This document shows, piece after piece, positions 15,811 through 24,545 of a stretch of 64,000 nucleotides of DNA. Within the stretch, counting starts at the first letter, position 1, and every line of letters starts with the position of its first letter. The notes below the pieces were generated by a model. That model made no database searches, was not told the DNA's origin, and was given only the letters and a program-made list of their open reading frames with translations. The stretch comes from Desulfarculus sp. (GTDB taxonomy: Bacteria; Desulfobacterota; Desulfarculia; Desulfarculales; Desulfarculaceae): contig JACRDC010000119.1 of the NCBI GenBank assembly GCA_016218705.1, positions 1 through 64,000 of the forward strand. The letters run 5' to 3'. The position numbers and the translations under genes are program-made.

Positions 15811-17712
15811 GTGATTGACCAAGGCGAAAACTTCGAGGTGATCGTGGTGGGGGCAGGCCACGCCGGCTGCGAGGCGGCCCTGGCCGCCGCCCGCCTGGGC
15901 CGTCGCACCCTGTTGGTCACCCTCAACCTGGAGCACCTGGGGGCACTGTCCTGCAACCCCGCCGTGGGCGGCCTGGCCAAGGGCCACCTGGTGCGCGAGC
16001 TGGACGCCCTGGGCGGCGAGATGGCCCTGAACACCGACGCCTGCGGTATTCAGTTTCGCCTGCTCAACCAGGGCAAGGGGCCGGCGGTCTGGTCCAGCCG
16101 CGCCCAGGTGGACATGGACCTTTACCCCCGCCGCCTGCGCCAGGTCTGCCAGGAGCAGCCGGGTCTGTGGCTGTTGGAGGCCGAGGCGCGGGGCCTGTTG
16201 ACCAGCCAGGGCCGGGTGGAAGGCATCGTCACCACCCTGGGGCAGGAGATCTCCGCCGCATCGGTGGTGCTCACCACCGGCACCTTTCTGCGGGGGGTGA
16301 TCCACGTGGGCCTGGAGCAGCGGCCAGCCGGCCGTCTGGGCGACCCGCCCAGCAACGCGCTCTGTGATCAACTGCGCGAGCTGGGCTTCAACCTGGCCCG
16401 GCTCAAGACCGGCACCACCCCGCGCCTGGACCGCCGCAGCCTGGACCTGGAGGGGTTGCCTCTTCAGGCCGGCGATGAGCATCCGCGCCTGTTCAGCTTC
16501 TTGAGCCAGGGGCCGCCGCCGCTGAGTCAGGTGGGCTGCTGGGTCACCCGCACCACCGAGGCCACCCACCGGGTCATCCGCGAGAACCTGGGGCACTCGC
16601 CCCTCTACGCCGGGGTGATAACCGGCGTGGGCGCCCGCTACTGCCCCTCCATCGAGGACAAGGTGGTGCGCTTCGCCCAGCGCGAGAGCCACCAAATCTT
16701 CCTGGAGCCCCAGGGGCTCAAGAGCAACCTGATCTACCCCAACGGCATCTCCACCAGCCTGCCGCTTTTCGTGCAGATGGCCATGGTCAGAAGCCTGCCG
16801 GGCTGCTCCCGTGCCCACATCGTGCGGCCGGGCTATGCCATCGAGTACGATATGTCCGACCCCCGCGACCTGACCCCGGACCTGCAATCCAAGCATCTGG
16901 GCGGGCTGTTCCTGGCCGGGCAGATCAACGGCACGTCGGGCTACGAGGAGGCCGCCGCCCAGGGGCTGTTGGCTGGCATCAACGCCGCCCGCCAGGCCAT
17001 TGGCCAGGGGCCGTTCATCCTGGACCGCTCCCAGGCCTACCTGGGGGTGCTGGTGGACGACCTGGTCACCCGGGGCACCAGGGAGCCCTACCGCATGTTC
17101 ACCTCCCGGGCCGAGTACCGCCTGAGCCTGCGCGAGGACAACGCCGACCTGCGGCTCACCCCCCTGGGCCGCGAGCTGGGCCTGGTGGACGACGCCCGCT
17201 GGGCCGTCTTCACCGCCAAGCGCCAGGCCATCGAGGAGGCTTGGGGGCGTCTGGAGGCGGTGCAAGTGCGCCCCACGGCGGCCAGCAATGAACGCCTGGC
17301 CGGACTGGGCAGCGCGCCGCTCAAGCGGCCCCTGGCGGCGTCTGAGCTTTTGCGCCGGCCCGAGCTGGGGCTAGGTCAGGTGGCGACCCTGGACCCGGCC
17401 CTGGAAGCCCTGGCCGGCCTGCCGGCCCCGGTGGCCGAGCAGCTAGAGATTCGCGCCCGCTACGCCGGCTATGAGGAGCGCGAGCGCCAGCAGGTGGAGC
17501 GCTTCCGCGCCCAGGAGGCCGTGGCCATCCCGCCGGACATGGAATACGCTGGCCTGCCCGGCCTGAGCCGAGAGGTACAGGAGAAGCTAACGCGCATCAG
17601 GCCGGCCAATCTGGGCCAGGCCGGGCGCATCAGCGGGGTGACGCCGGCGGCCCTGGCGGTGGTGAGCCTGCACCTGCACCGCCTGGCCCGTTCGGCCGGC
17701 GCGAGGGCCTGA
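15811..17712 (+). CDS. mnmG: tRNA uridine-5-carboxymethylaminomethyl modification enzyme MnmG (GidA)
   Basis: 633 residues, full length. FAD-binding VIVVGAGHAGCEAALAAARL at residues 10-29, SCNPAVGGLAKGHLVRELDA (48-67), GIQFRLLNQGKGPAVWSSRAQ, KTGTTPRLD, and the C-terminal helical region ending IRPANLGQAGRISGVTPAAL. With MnmE it installs the cmnm5 group on wobble uridines of certain tRNAs. GTG 15811 follows GCGAGGGG. MnmE and the usual rsmG/parAB neighbours are absent nearby. The stop TGA forms TGATACC, the start of repeat copy G. Confidence 0.97.
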   Translation: MIDQGENFEVIVVGAGHAGCEAALAAARLGRRTLLVTLNLEHLGALSCNPAVGGLAKGHLVRELDALGGEMALNTDACGIQFRLLNQGKGPAVWSSRAQVDMDLYPRRLRQVCQEQPGLWLLEAEARGLLTSQGRVEGIVTTLGQEISAASVVLTTGTFLRGVIHVGLEQRPAGRLGDPPSNALCDQLRELGFNLARLKTGTTPRLDRRSLDLEGLPLQAGDEHPRLFSFLSQGPPPLSQVGCWVTRTTEATHRVIRENLGHSPLYAGVITGVGARYCPSIEDKVVRFAQRESHQIFLEPQGLKSNLIYPNGISTSLPLFVQMAMVRSLPGCSRAHIVRPGYAIEYDMSDPRDLTPDLQSKHLGGLFLAGQINGTSGYEEAAAQGLLAGINAARQAIGQGPFILDRSQAYLGVLVDDLVTRGTREPYRMFTSRAEYRLSLREDNADLRLTPLGRELGLVDDARWAVFTAKRQAIEEAWGRLEAVQVRPTAASNERLAGLGSAPLKRPLAASELLRRPELGLGQVATLDPALEALAGLPAPVAEQLEIRARYAGYEERERQQVERFRAQEAVAIPPDMEYAGLPGLSREVQEKLTRIRPANLGQAGRISGVTPAALAVVSLHLHRLARSAGARA

Positions 17713-17755
17713 TACCAGGCCGGGGCCATACCGGCAGCCTAGTCACAACTTGGTA
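17712..17755. repeat. copy G of the ATACCAA element family, decayed single hairpin
   Basis: ATACCAGGCCGG ... TCACAACTTGGTA. Length (44) matches the terminal hairpin of the family and the right arm is close to GATCGCAACTTGGTA, while the left arm has diverged. It starts on the last base of the mnmG stop codon. Confidence 0.55.
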
Positions 17756-17853
17756 GCAAGCCGTGCCGGCCTTTAAAGCTTGCCGGGTGGCCCAGCTTGG
17801 GATATCATGCCTAACGCGGAGGTAACCTGCTTAAATCAAAGGAGGCTTGGCCC

Positions 17854-18546
17854 TTGAACCACCAGGGGGCACCACAAAAGGGAGCTGCTTTGGGGGCCGA
17901 GGCCGTGGCCGCTTCCGGCCCGGCTGGCGGAGGCCCGGCCGGGCCCGGGGGGCTGGCGGTGTGGATCGTGGGCCTGGTGCCCGCCTGGATCACCCCCAAC
18001 CACCTGACCATCTTGCGCATGGCCGGCACGGTGGCCATCCTCTTCCTGGGCTTGAGCCAAGCGCATCTGGGCTGGATAGTGGCCGTGGGCCTGCTCTCGG
18101 GCCTGAGCGACAACCTGGACGGCGCCGTGGCCAGGGTGCGCGGCCAGGTCACCGAGCTGGGGGCCATGCTGGACCCCCTGGCCGACAAGCTCTTCGCGGC
18201 CGTGCTGATGGTGGTGCTGTGGTGGCGGGGCATGGCCGATTGGCGGCTGTTGGCCCTGGCCGCGTCCATGGACCTGCACGCCCTGGCCATCCCCTTGCTG
18301 GTGTTTTGGCGGCGCTGGCGCCAGGGGCGGCCGCTCAGTCCCGCCCCCAAGGTCAAGGCCAACACCTGGGGCAAGTACAAGACGGCGGTGCTGGCCTGGT
18401 CCATGGGGTTCATAGTCATGGGCCACGCCTTTGGCCAGCCCTGGATGTTCATCTTGGGCACCTACACCATCTGGCTGGCCGTGGGCCTGGGCCTGGTGGC
18501 CATGTTCCGCTATTTCGCCGCCTTCGCCGCCGGAGAGTTCGACTAA
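17854..18546 (+). CDS. CDP-alcohol phosphatidyltransferase family protein
   Basis: 230 residues. The family signature DG-x2-AR-x8-G-x3-D-x3-D is complete: DGAVARVRGQVTELGAMLDP then LADK (residues about 89-112). Several membrane helices surround it. The N-terminal VPAWITPNHLTILRMAGTVA resembles phosphatidylglycerophosphate synthase. It transfers an alcohol to a CDP-activated lipid; the exact acceptor (glycerol-3-phosphate or other) is not certain. TTG 17854 follows AAGGAGGC. First of a likely three-gene run with the TPR protein and hbd, gaps of 44 and 25 bases. Confidence 0.9.
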   Translation: MNHQGAPQKGAALGAEAVAASGPAGGGPAGPGGLAVWIVGLVPAWITPNHLTILRMAGTVAILFLGLSQAHLGWIVAVGLLSGLSDNLDGAVARVRGQVTELGAMLDPLADKLFAAVLMVVLWWRGMADWRLLALAASMDLHALAIPLLVFWRRWRQGRPLSPAPKVKANTWGKYKTAVLAWSMGFIVMGHAFGQPWMFILGTYTIWLAVGLGLVAMFRYFAAFAAGEFD

Positions 18547-18590
18547 CCGGCCCAGCGGGCTTGTCCCTCGATCCCTGTGAGGAAACGACC

Positions 18591-19325
18591 ATGGCCCAGA
18601 CCCCGGAAATACCCCTTGGCTACTACGTGGAGCGCATCAAGGGCAAGGTGGGCACCGGTGACACCTCCAAGAACGCCACCATGGAGAACTACTGGCTGGC
18701 CAGCGAGGTGAACCAGGGCACCGTGCGCGTGGAGCTGTTGGACATGCACGACTCGCCCACCGGCTTTGTGGAGTGGGTGCCCTTTGATGAGTTTATAAAA
18801 CGCTTTGAGTACGCCCCCGAGTTCTCGCCGCGCAAGGTTTCCCTGCGCCAGCAGCAGGCCGACCGCGTGGCGGCCCGGGCCGAGCGCCACCTGGAAGCCA
18901 AGGAGTATCTCTCGGCCGAGTTCGAGTTCAGCAACGCCATCAAGCTGGACGAGCAGAACGTGCGCGCCAACTTCGGCCTGGGCAAGACCTACCTGGCCAC
19001 CGGCCAGCCCGAAAAGGCCGCCAACATCTTTCGCAAACTTGGCACCATCGAGGCCGTGCTGGAGCCCGAGAACAAGCACATCTTCAACGAGTTCGGCATG
19101 AGCCTGCGCAAGATGGGCCTGCATGCCGAGGCGGTGCGCCACTATCACCGCGCCCTGACCCTGGCCCCCGGCGACGAGAACCTGTGGTTCAACCTGGGCC
19201 GCGCCCTCTACGAGGGCGGTCAGCTCAAGCAGGCACTGGGGGCCGTCAAGAGGGCCCTGGACATCAACCCCAATCTCGAGGCGGCCCGCCAGTATTTGCA
19301 GGCCATGAGGCAACAGGCAAACTAA
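18591..19325 (+). CDS. tetratricopeptide-repeat protein
   Basis: 244 residues from ATG 18591 (GAGGAAACGACC upstream). Residues 1-85 are an N-terminal domain with [20 protein letters not shown] and [20 protein letters not shown]; residues 95-240 hold four TPR units, e.g. [80 protein letters not shown]. No signal peptide, so probably cytoplasmic scaffold. Proteins with this N-terminal segment plus TPRs are seen in deltaproteobacteria; function unknown. Confidence 0.86.
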   Translation: MAQTPEIPLGYYVERIKGKVGTGDTSKNATMENYWLASEVNQGTVRVELLDMHDSPTGFVEWVPFDEFIKRFEYAPEFSPRKVSLRQQQADRVAARAERHLEAKEYLSAEFEFSNAIKLDEQNVRANFGLGKTYLATGQPEKAANIFRKLGTIEAVLEPENKHIFNEFGMSLRKMGLHAEAVRHYHRALTLAPGDENLWFNLGRALYEGGQLKQALGAVKRALDINPNLEAARQYLQAMRQQAN

Positions 19326-19350
19326 GCCAGCAACCGCGAGGGAGACGAAC

Positions 19351-20199
19351 ATGGAAGTACGGACAATAGGCGTGGTGGGCGCGGGGCAGATGGGCAACGG
19401 CATCGCCCAGGTGGCGGCCGCCGCCGGCTATAACGTCATCATGAACGACATCAAGGACGAGTTCGTGCGGCGCGGGCTCTCGACCATCGAGACCAGCCTG
19501 GGCCGCCTGGTCAAGAAGGAGAAGCTCAGCCAGGCCCAGGCCAGCGAGATATTGGCGCGTATCAAGCCCAGCGTCAGTCTGGACGACATGGCTGCGGCTG
19601 ACTTCGTGGTGGAGGCCGCCACCGAGAACGTGGCCCTCAAGCTGGACATCTTCCGCAAGCTGGACGCCATCTGCCGGCCCGGCGTGGTGCTATCGAGCAA
19701 CACCAGCAGCATCAGCATCACCAAGATCGCCGGGGCCACCAGCCGCCCCGAGCTTATCATCGGCATGCACTTCATGAACCCCGTGCCCCTGATGCAGCTC
19801 GTGGAGGTGATCCGGGGCCTGGCCACCAGCGACGCCTGCTTCGACCTTACCGTGGATCTGTCCCGGAAGATGGGCAAGACCCCCGTGCCGGCCAACGACT
19901 ACCCGGGCTTTATCGCCAACCGGGTGCTCTTGCCCATGATAAACGAGGCCATCTACTGCGTGATGGAGGGCGTGGGCCTGCCCGCCGACGTGGACCAGGT
20001 GATGAAGCTGGGCATGAACCACCCCATGGGGCCGTTGGCCCTGGCCGACCTCATCGGCCTGGACACCTGCCTGGCTATCCTGAATGTGCTGCACGACGGC
20101 CTGGGCGACAGCAAGTACCGCCCCTGCCCCCTGCTCAAGAAATACGTGGACCAGGGCTGGCTGGGGCGCAAGACGGGGCGGGGCTTCTACCAGTACTAG
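19351..20199 (+). CDS. hbd: 3-hydroxybutyryl-CoA dehydrogenase (3-hydroxyacyl-CoA dehydrogenase family)
   Basis: 282 residues. NAD-binding [20 protein letters not shown] (6-25), [20 protein letters not shown] with catalytic Ser, [20 protein letters not shown] with catalytic His and the Glu, [20 protein letters not shown] and [11 protein letters not shown] at the end. It oxidises (S)-3-hydroxybutyryl-CoA to acetoacetyl-CoA, or the reverse, in beta-oxidation-type or butyrate pathways. Stand-alone type of normal length. No thiolase or crotonase adjoins, so the pathway direction is open. Confidence 0.94.
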   Translation: MEVRTIGVVGAGQMGNGIAQVAAAAGYNVIMNDIKDEFVRRGLSTIETSLGRLVKKEKLSQAQASEILARIKPSVSLDDMAAADFVVEAATENVALKLDIFRKLDAICRPGVVLSSNTSSISITKIAGATSRPELIIGMHFMNPVPLMQLVEVIRGLATSDACFDLTVDLSRKMGKTPVPANDYPGFIANRVLLPMINEAIYCVMEGVGLPADVDQVMKLGMNHPMGPLALADLIGLDTCLAILNVLHDGLGDSKYRPCPLLKKYVDQGWLGRKTGRGFYQY

Positions 20200-20272
20200 C
20201 GCTTAGCACGGCTGCCCGCTGGTGGGGCCGGCGGGCAGCCGGAATATAGTTGGGGAAAGGGGATTGGGGGGG

Positions 20273-20893
20273 ATGATGTTAAGCGCGCGCATGTTGCGGC
20301 TGGCTGGGTGGTCAGCGCTAGGTACCATAATACTAGCTTTCCTTGTTCTGAGTGGGTTAATTTATTTCAAAGTGAACGAATTAGTGCATCGTGATATGGC
20401 GGAATGGTTTCGTGATGATTATGGGCGATTACCTTTGATGGTGTTTATAATATCTGCTTCAATTCTTGAATACCTCATGATGCTATTCCAATTATATGTA
20501 ATTAGAAATTATTATAAGTTGCGTCTAAGATATAGTAAATACGATATACTATTGCTGTTGGCTTGCCTATTGGCTTTTATTTCTACCTTGCTATACGTCA
20601 GGCATATTCTTGATGGTTCTGGCCTGGAATCTCCAGCGCCGTATACGGTAATTATCTCTTGTGTTGTAGCACTGTTGGGAGGGATATGGCTACTTTTAGT
20701 TCCGGGAAATATGTTTAAATTAAAAAAACCTTTGGCCTGGACCTGTATTTTGTATGGAGTGCTTTCTGTCGTTATATATTTGGAGGTTGTTGGTTTGGTG
20801 TTTGGGTTGGTTCATTATATTTTACTCGTGAAGTTTTTCTTTAGGGCTGCCAAAAATGAAGAATGGTTGGCCACCCAGCAGCAGACAACCTAA
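20273..20893 (+). CDS. AT-rich integral membrane protein of unknown function, probably acquired
   Basis: 206 residues from ATG 20273 behind a G-rich ribosome site. About five hydrophobic helices: near residues 13-35, 58-80, 92-112, 125-145 and 165-190. No recognised motif or family. Base composition is sharply lower in G+C (sampled lines are near 40%) than all flanking genes, codons such as ATA, TTA, AGA and GTT are common, and the boundary is abrupt on both sides (about 20270 and 20900). Sits between hbd and hisH, which are in the same direction. No repeats or integrase are seen beside it. Probably recent horizontal acquisition; real gene because of intact reading frame and helix pattern. 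Confidence 0.72.
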   Translation: MMLSARMLRLAGWSALGTIILAFLVLSGLIYFKVNELVHRDMAEWFRDDYGRLPLMVFIISASILEYLMMLFQLYVIRNYYKLRLRYSKYDILLLLACLLAFISTLLYVRHILDGSGLESPAPYTVIISCVVALLGGIWLLLVPGNMFKLKKPLAWTCILYGVLSVVIYLEVVGLVFGLVHYILLVKFFFRAAKNEEWLATQQQTT

Positions 20894-20920
20894 CAACTAG
20901 CATAACGAGAAGAACCAATC

Positions 20921-21565
20921 GTGATCGCCATCATCAACTACGAGGCCGGCAACCTGACCAGCGTGCAGCGGGCGCTCACGCACCTGGGCGCGGCCTCGGT
21001 CATCACCCAGGACCTGGGCGAGATCGCCCAAGCCGAGCGCGTGATCTTCCCGGGCGTGGGCGCCGCCGGCGCGGCCATGGGCTCGCTCAGGCGCCTAGGC
21101 CTGGATGAGGCGCTCAAGGACGCCGTGGCCAGCGGCAGGCCGGTCCTGGGCATCTGCCTGGGCACCCAGGTCATCTTCGAGAGCAGCCAGGAGGACCTGG
21201 CCTCTTGCCTGGGCATCCTGCCCGGCCAGACCGTGCGCTTCCCCCTGGAGCACCGGGACACCGGCGGCGCGGCCTTGAAGGTGCCGCACATGGGCTGGAA
21301 CAAGGTGCGCTGGCTCAAAAAGCACCCGGTCTTCGCCGGGCTGCCCCAGGAGGCGGAGTTCTACTTCGTGCACTCCTTTCACCCGGCCCCGGCTCGCCAG
21401 GCCGACGTGCTGGGCGTGACCGAGTATGGCTACGAGTTCGCCTCGGCGGTGGCGCGCGGCAATCTGGTGGCCGTGCAGTTCCACCCCGAGAAGTCGGGGC
21501 GGCCGGGCTTAAGCATCCTGCGGAACTTCATCGCCTGGGACGGCAAGGAGGGGGCCGATGCTTAG
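20921..21565 (+). CDS. hisH: imidazole glycerol phosphate synthase glutaminase subunit HisH
   Basis: 214 residues, class I glutamine amidotransferase. GTG 20921 opens [18 protein letters not shown]; catalytic Cys in [12 protein letters not shown], His and Glu in VQFHPEKSG. It supplies ammonia to HisF for histidine biosynthesis and the AICAR branch. It overlaps hisF by eight bases, so the two are co-translated. The other his genes are not in the window. Confidence 0.96.
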   Translation: MIAIINYEAGNLTSVQRALTHLGAASVITQDLGEIAQAERVIFPGVGAAGAAMGSLRRLGLDEALKDAVASGRPVLGICLGTQVIFESSQEDLASCLGILPGQTVRFPLEHRDTGGAALKVPHMGWNKVRWLKKHPVFAGLPQEAEFYFVHSFHPAPARQADVLGVTEYGYEFASAVARGNLVAVQFHPEKSGRPGLSILRNFIAWDGKEGADA

Positions 21566-22337
21566 CAAGCGGATCATCCCCTGCCTGGACGTGCGCGACG
21601 GCAAGCTGACCAAGGGCATCAAGTTCAAGGGCAACATTGACATCGGCGACCCGGTGGAGATGGCGGCCTTCTACTACGAGCAGGGCGCCGACGAGCTGGT
21701 TTTCTACGACATCACCGCCAGCAGCGACGCCCGGGGCATCATGATCGAGGTGGTACGCCGGGTGGCGGCCACCATCTTCATGCCCTTCTCGGTGGGCGGT
21801 GGCCTGCGCACGGTCGGCGACATGTACGCCGTGTTGGCCGCCGGCGCCGAGAAGGTCAGCGTCAACTCCTCTGCCGTGCAGGACCCGCAGATCATCAGCG
21901 AGGGCGCCAAGCAATTCGGCTCCCAGTGCGTGGTGCTGGGCATGGACGTGCTCAAGGTGGGAGTGACCCCGGCCACGCCATCGGGCTACGAGATGGTCAT
22001 CCACGGCGGGCGCAAGCGCATGGGCCTGGACGCCCTGGCCTGGGCCAGGGAGGCCCAGGAGCGCGGGGCCGGCGAGATATGCTTGAACAGCATTGACGCC
22101 GACGGCACCCAGACCGGCTACGAACTGACCCTGACCCGCATGATAAGCCAGGCGGTGAGCATCCCGGTGATCGCCTCGGGCGGGGCGGGGGTGCCCCAGC
22201 ACCTGGTGGACGTGCTCACGGTCGGCCAGGCCGACGCGGCCTTGATCGCCTCCATGACCCACTACGGCCACTACACCGTGGCCCAGATCAAACAGTACTT
22301 GAGCGGCCAGGGCCTGCCGGTCAGGCTATACTGGTAG
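21558..22337 (+). CDS. hisF: imidazole glycerol phosphate synthase cyclase subunit HisF
   Basis: 259-residue TIM barrel. [19 protein letters not shown] at the N-terminus contains catalytic Asp; the second catalytic Asp lies in [37 protein letters not shown] and [16 protein letters not shown] are the phosphate-binding loops. It converts PRFAR and ammonia to IGP and AICAR. The short strand [20 protein letters not shown] differs from the commoner VVVAIDAKR form, so a role in a sugar amidine pathway (as for WbpG/H partners) is an alternative worth keeping, but the fit to HisF is close. Confidence 0.95.
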   Translation: MLSKRIIPCLDVRDGKLTKGIKFKGNIDIGDPVEMAAFYYEQGADELVFYDITASSDARGIMIEVVRRVAATIFMPFSVGGGLRTVGDMYAVLAAGAEKVSVNSSAVQDPQIISEGAKQFGSQCVVLGMDVLKVGVTPATPSGYEMVIHGGRKRMGLDALAWAREAQERGAGEICLNSIDADGTQTGYELTLTRMISQAVSIPVIASGGAGVPQHLVDVLTVGQADAALIASMTHYGHYTVAQIKQYLSGQGLPVRLYW

Positions 22338-22410
22338 GGTACAGCCGTACCCGGGCGCCCCCGGACATGGGCGGCGCTGGCGCGGGCGGCCACAGGCAAA
22401 GGATTTGGAC

Positions 22411-23217
22411 ATGGTAGCGCCCAAGGACCTCTTCGAGATGGAGGGCCTGACCCACGCCTCGCTCTTCGAGGGGCTGGATTATGTCTGGCAGGCCCTGGAA
22501 CGCATCACCGAATACACCCGCCAGGCGGTGGCCATGGCCGGGGCCACGGCGCCCCTACTGCGCCAGCGGGGCGGCGACCTGTTGGCCCAGACCGTGGTGC
22601 TGCATCGGGGCCGGGTCCATGACGCCGGCTTCACCTTGCTGGGCGGCGACCCCACCAAGGGCAAGATGCGCGTGCGCCTTAATGGCCAGGAGGTGAGCGA
22701 CGCGGCGGTGATCCACGCCGGCGCGGTCTTCATGGACGACCAGGTGCACATAGCGCCGGGGGCGGTGGTGGAGCCGGGCACCTTGTTCAAGGGGCCCACC
22801 TTCATCGGCCCGGGCACGGAGGTGCGCCAGGGGGCCTATCTGCGCGGCGGCTGCCTGGTGGGCAAAGGATGCGTGGTGGGGCACACCACCGAGATCAAGA
22901 ACTCGGTGATGCTGGACGGGGCCAAGGCCGGGCACTTCGCCTACCTGGGCGACTCCATCCTGGGGCGGGAGGTGAACCTGGGGGCCGGCACCAAGTTGGC
23001 CAACCTCAAGATCATTGACCGGCCCTTCCACATCAAGGTGGGCGAGGCCACTCACACCATCGAGCGGCGCAAGTTCGGGGCCATCATGGGCGACGGAGCC
23101 GAGACCGGGTGCAACAGCGTCACCAACCCAGGCACGGTGCTGGGCAAAAGGGTCCTGGTGGCCCCCTGCAAGTCGGTGCCCGGCGGCTTCCACCCGGCCA
23201 AGAGCATCATTCGCTAG
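22411..23217 (+). CDS. left-handed beta-helix acyltransferase/nucleotidyltransferase-like protein
   Basis: 268 residues. Residues 75-260 contain hexapeptide repeats typical of GlmU/LpxA-type left-handed beta helices: VIHAGAVFMDDQVHIAPGAV, EPGTLFKGPTFIGPGTEVRQ, GAYLRGGCLVGKGCVVGHTT, HFAYLGDSILGREVNLGAGT, GDGAETGCNSVTNPGTVLGK. The GHTTEIKNSVM, HFAYLGDS and LGAGT elements are those of the GlmU acetyltransferase domain; the N-terminal pyrophosphorylase domain is missing, replaced by a 60-residue helical region. Likely an acetyltransferase or UDP-sugar-related enzyme. ATG 22411 fits AAAGGA better than TTG 22405. The next gene starts five bases after its stop. Confidence 0.88.
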   Translation: MVAPKDLFEMEGLTHASLFEGLDYVWQALERITEYTRQAVAMAGATAPLLRQRGGDLLAQTVVLHRGRVHDAGFTLLGGDPTKGKMRVRLNGQEVSDAAVIHAGAVFMDDQVHIAPGAVVEPGTLFKGPTFIGPGTEVRQGAYLRGGCLVGKGCVVGHTTEIKNSVMLDGAKAGHFAYLGDSILGREVNLGAGTKLANLKIIDRPFHIKVGEATHTIERRKFGAIMGDGAETGCNSVTNPGTVLGKRVLVAPCKSVPGGFHPAKSIIR

Positions 23218-23221
23218 ACCC

Positions 23222-24361
23222 TTGACCAACTCCGGCCTTACCCTGACGCGGGCCGGCGACTCCGGTCCGCGTCTGTTGTTTATCGAGCCCTATGCCAACG
23301 CCTCCCACCGCGCCCTGCTGGAGGGCCTGCTGACCCATGTGCCGGCGCGCTGGACGGTGTTGACCCTGCCGGGGCGGCATTTCCGCTGGCGCCTGCGCGG
23401 GGCGGCCTCGTTCCTGGCCAGCGAGGCCGCCGGCCTCCTGCGCGAGGGCTGGGACGGGCTCATCTGCTCCTCCATGCTGAACCTGGCCGAGCTAAAGGGC
23501 CTGTGCCCGGCCCTGGCGGCCACGCCGTGCCTGGTCTATTTCCACGAGAACCAGCTTTGCTACCCCGCGCCCGGCCAGGCCGGCGAGGAGCAACAAGAGC
23601 GCGATCTGTTCCTGGCCTTCAGCAACCTGAGCAGCGCCCAGGCCGCCCAGGTGGTGGCCTTCAATTCGGCCTATCACCGGGATGAGTTCTTGAGCGCCGC
23701 CCGCGGCCTGCTATCCCGCCTGCCCGACGCGGTACCCGCCGGGCTGGTGGAGGAGATAGGGCGCAAGGCCCTGGTGCTGCCGGTGCCCCTGGAGACCGGG
23801 CCAGCCGCCGGGCTGGAGCGGGAACCACGCGGCGGCCTCCTGCGCCTGCTGTGGAACCACCGCTGGTCCCAAGACAAGGACCCCGAGGCCTTTTTCGCGG
23901 CCCTGAAGGCCTTGGCCGCCGAAGGTCTGGCCTTTGAGGTGGCGGTGCTGGGGCCGGCCTCGGGCCGGCCACCCAAGGTGTTCGCCCTGGCGCGGCAGGA
24001 GTTGGGCGCGCGCCTGCGCCAGTGGGGCCTGGTGGCGGAGCGCCGCGAGTACTGGCGCTGGCTGTTCTGGGCCGATGTGGTGGTGAGCACCGCCCGGCAG
24101 GAGTACCAGGGCCTCAGCGTGGCCGAGGCGGTGTGGGCCGGCTGCCGGCCGCTGTTGCCTGCCGCGCTGGTCTATCCCACGCTGTACCCGGCGCGCTATC
24201 TGTACGAGCCCGGCGGCCTGGCGGCGGCGCTAAGGCCATTGGTGGCGGAGCCGGCCCTGGCGCGGGGCGAGGAGACGCGGGCATTGGCGGAGGGGTGGAC
24301 GTGGGCGGCGCGGGCGGTGGGCTGGCGGCAGGCGGTCGGCCAGCTATGCGGCCCAGCCTGA
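23222..24361 (+). CDS. DUF3524 glycosyltransferase, tRNA-queuosine alpha-mannosyltransferase (QTMAN/GTDC1) homologue
   Basis: 379 residues from TTG 23222. LLFIEPYANASHRALLEGLL at the N-terminus, TLPGRHFRWRLRGAA, and LVYFHENQLCYPAPG are diagnostic of the DUF3524 family; the C-terminal half is a GT-B fold with LLRLLWNHRWSQDKDPEAFF and VVSTARQEYQGLSVAEAVWA (EFxGxxxxEA-like donor site). Human GTDC1/QTMAN mannosylates queuosine in tRNA-Asp; bacterial members are less studied. The assignment to the family is good, the tRNA substrate here is inferred. Tightly coupled to the beta-helix gene upstream. Confidence 0.88.
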   Translation: MTNSGLTLTRAGDSGPRLLFIEPYANASHRALLEGLLTHVPARWTVLTLPGRHFRWRLRGAASFLASEAAGLLREGWDGLICSSMLNLAELKGLCPALAATPCLVYFHENQLCYPAPGQAGEEQQERDLFLAFSNLSSAQAAQVVAFNSAYHRDEFLSAARGLLSRLPDAVPAGLVEEIGRKALVLPVPLETGPAAGLEREPRGGLLRLLWNHRWSQDKDPEAFFAALKALAAEGLAFEVAVLGPASGRPPKVFALARQELGARLRQWGLVAERREYWRWLFWADVVVSTARQEYQGLSVAEAVWAGCRPLLPAALVYPTLYPARYLYEPGGLAAALRPLVAEPALARGEETRALAEGWTWAARAVGWRQAVGQLCGPA

Positions 24362-24407
24362 CCGAAAGTGGGCTTTTGAACTGCTTGTCAGGTTGTGTCC
24401 TTCATCT

Positions 24408-24491
24408 GTCATCGCGAGCGCAGCGAAGCAATCTCTTGTTTTGGTTAAGCCAAGAGGTTGCTTCGTCGCCCTGCGGGCTCCTCGCAATGAC
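24408..24491. repeat. dispersed palindromic repeat of the GTCATTGCGAGC type, copy 2
   Basis: Starts GTCATCGCGAGCGCAGCGAA and ends GGGCTCCTCGCAATGAC; inner GCAATCTCTTG pairs with CAAGAGGTTGC. Same organisation as 4397-4478, here between convergent genes. Confidence 0.82.
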
Positions 24492-24513
24492 TCACAGTGC
24501 TATGGATTGCTCA

Positions 24514-24535
24514 GGGGCGGGGTTTACCCCCGCCC
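24514..24535. repeat. GC-rich hairpin repeat (GGGGCGGGG / CCCCGCCC, loop TTTA)
   Basis: One of five copies of a short palindrome with an AT loop (others at 3302-3322, 32986-33007, 44721-44743, 44780-44801). It sits between convergent genes and could terminate both transcripts, though no strong U-run is seen. Confidence 0.65.
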
Positions 24536-24545
24536 GTGTATTTCC

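Noticed and set aside
17847-18590. N-terminal extension of the TPR protein through the CDP-alcohol transferase gene
   Set aside because: Out-of-frame reading of a real gene; the TPR protein has its own ribosome site and ATG at 18591.
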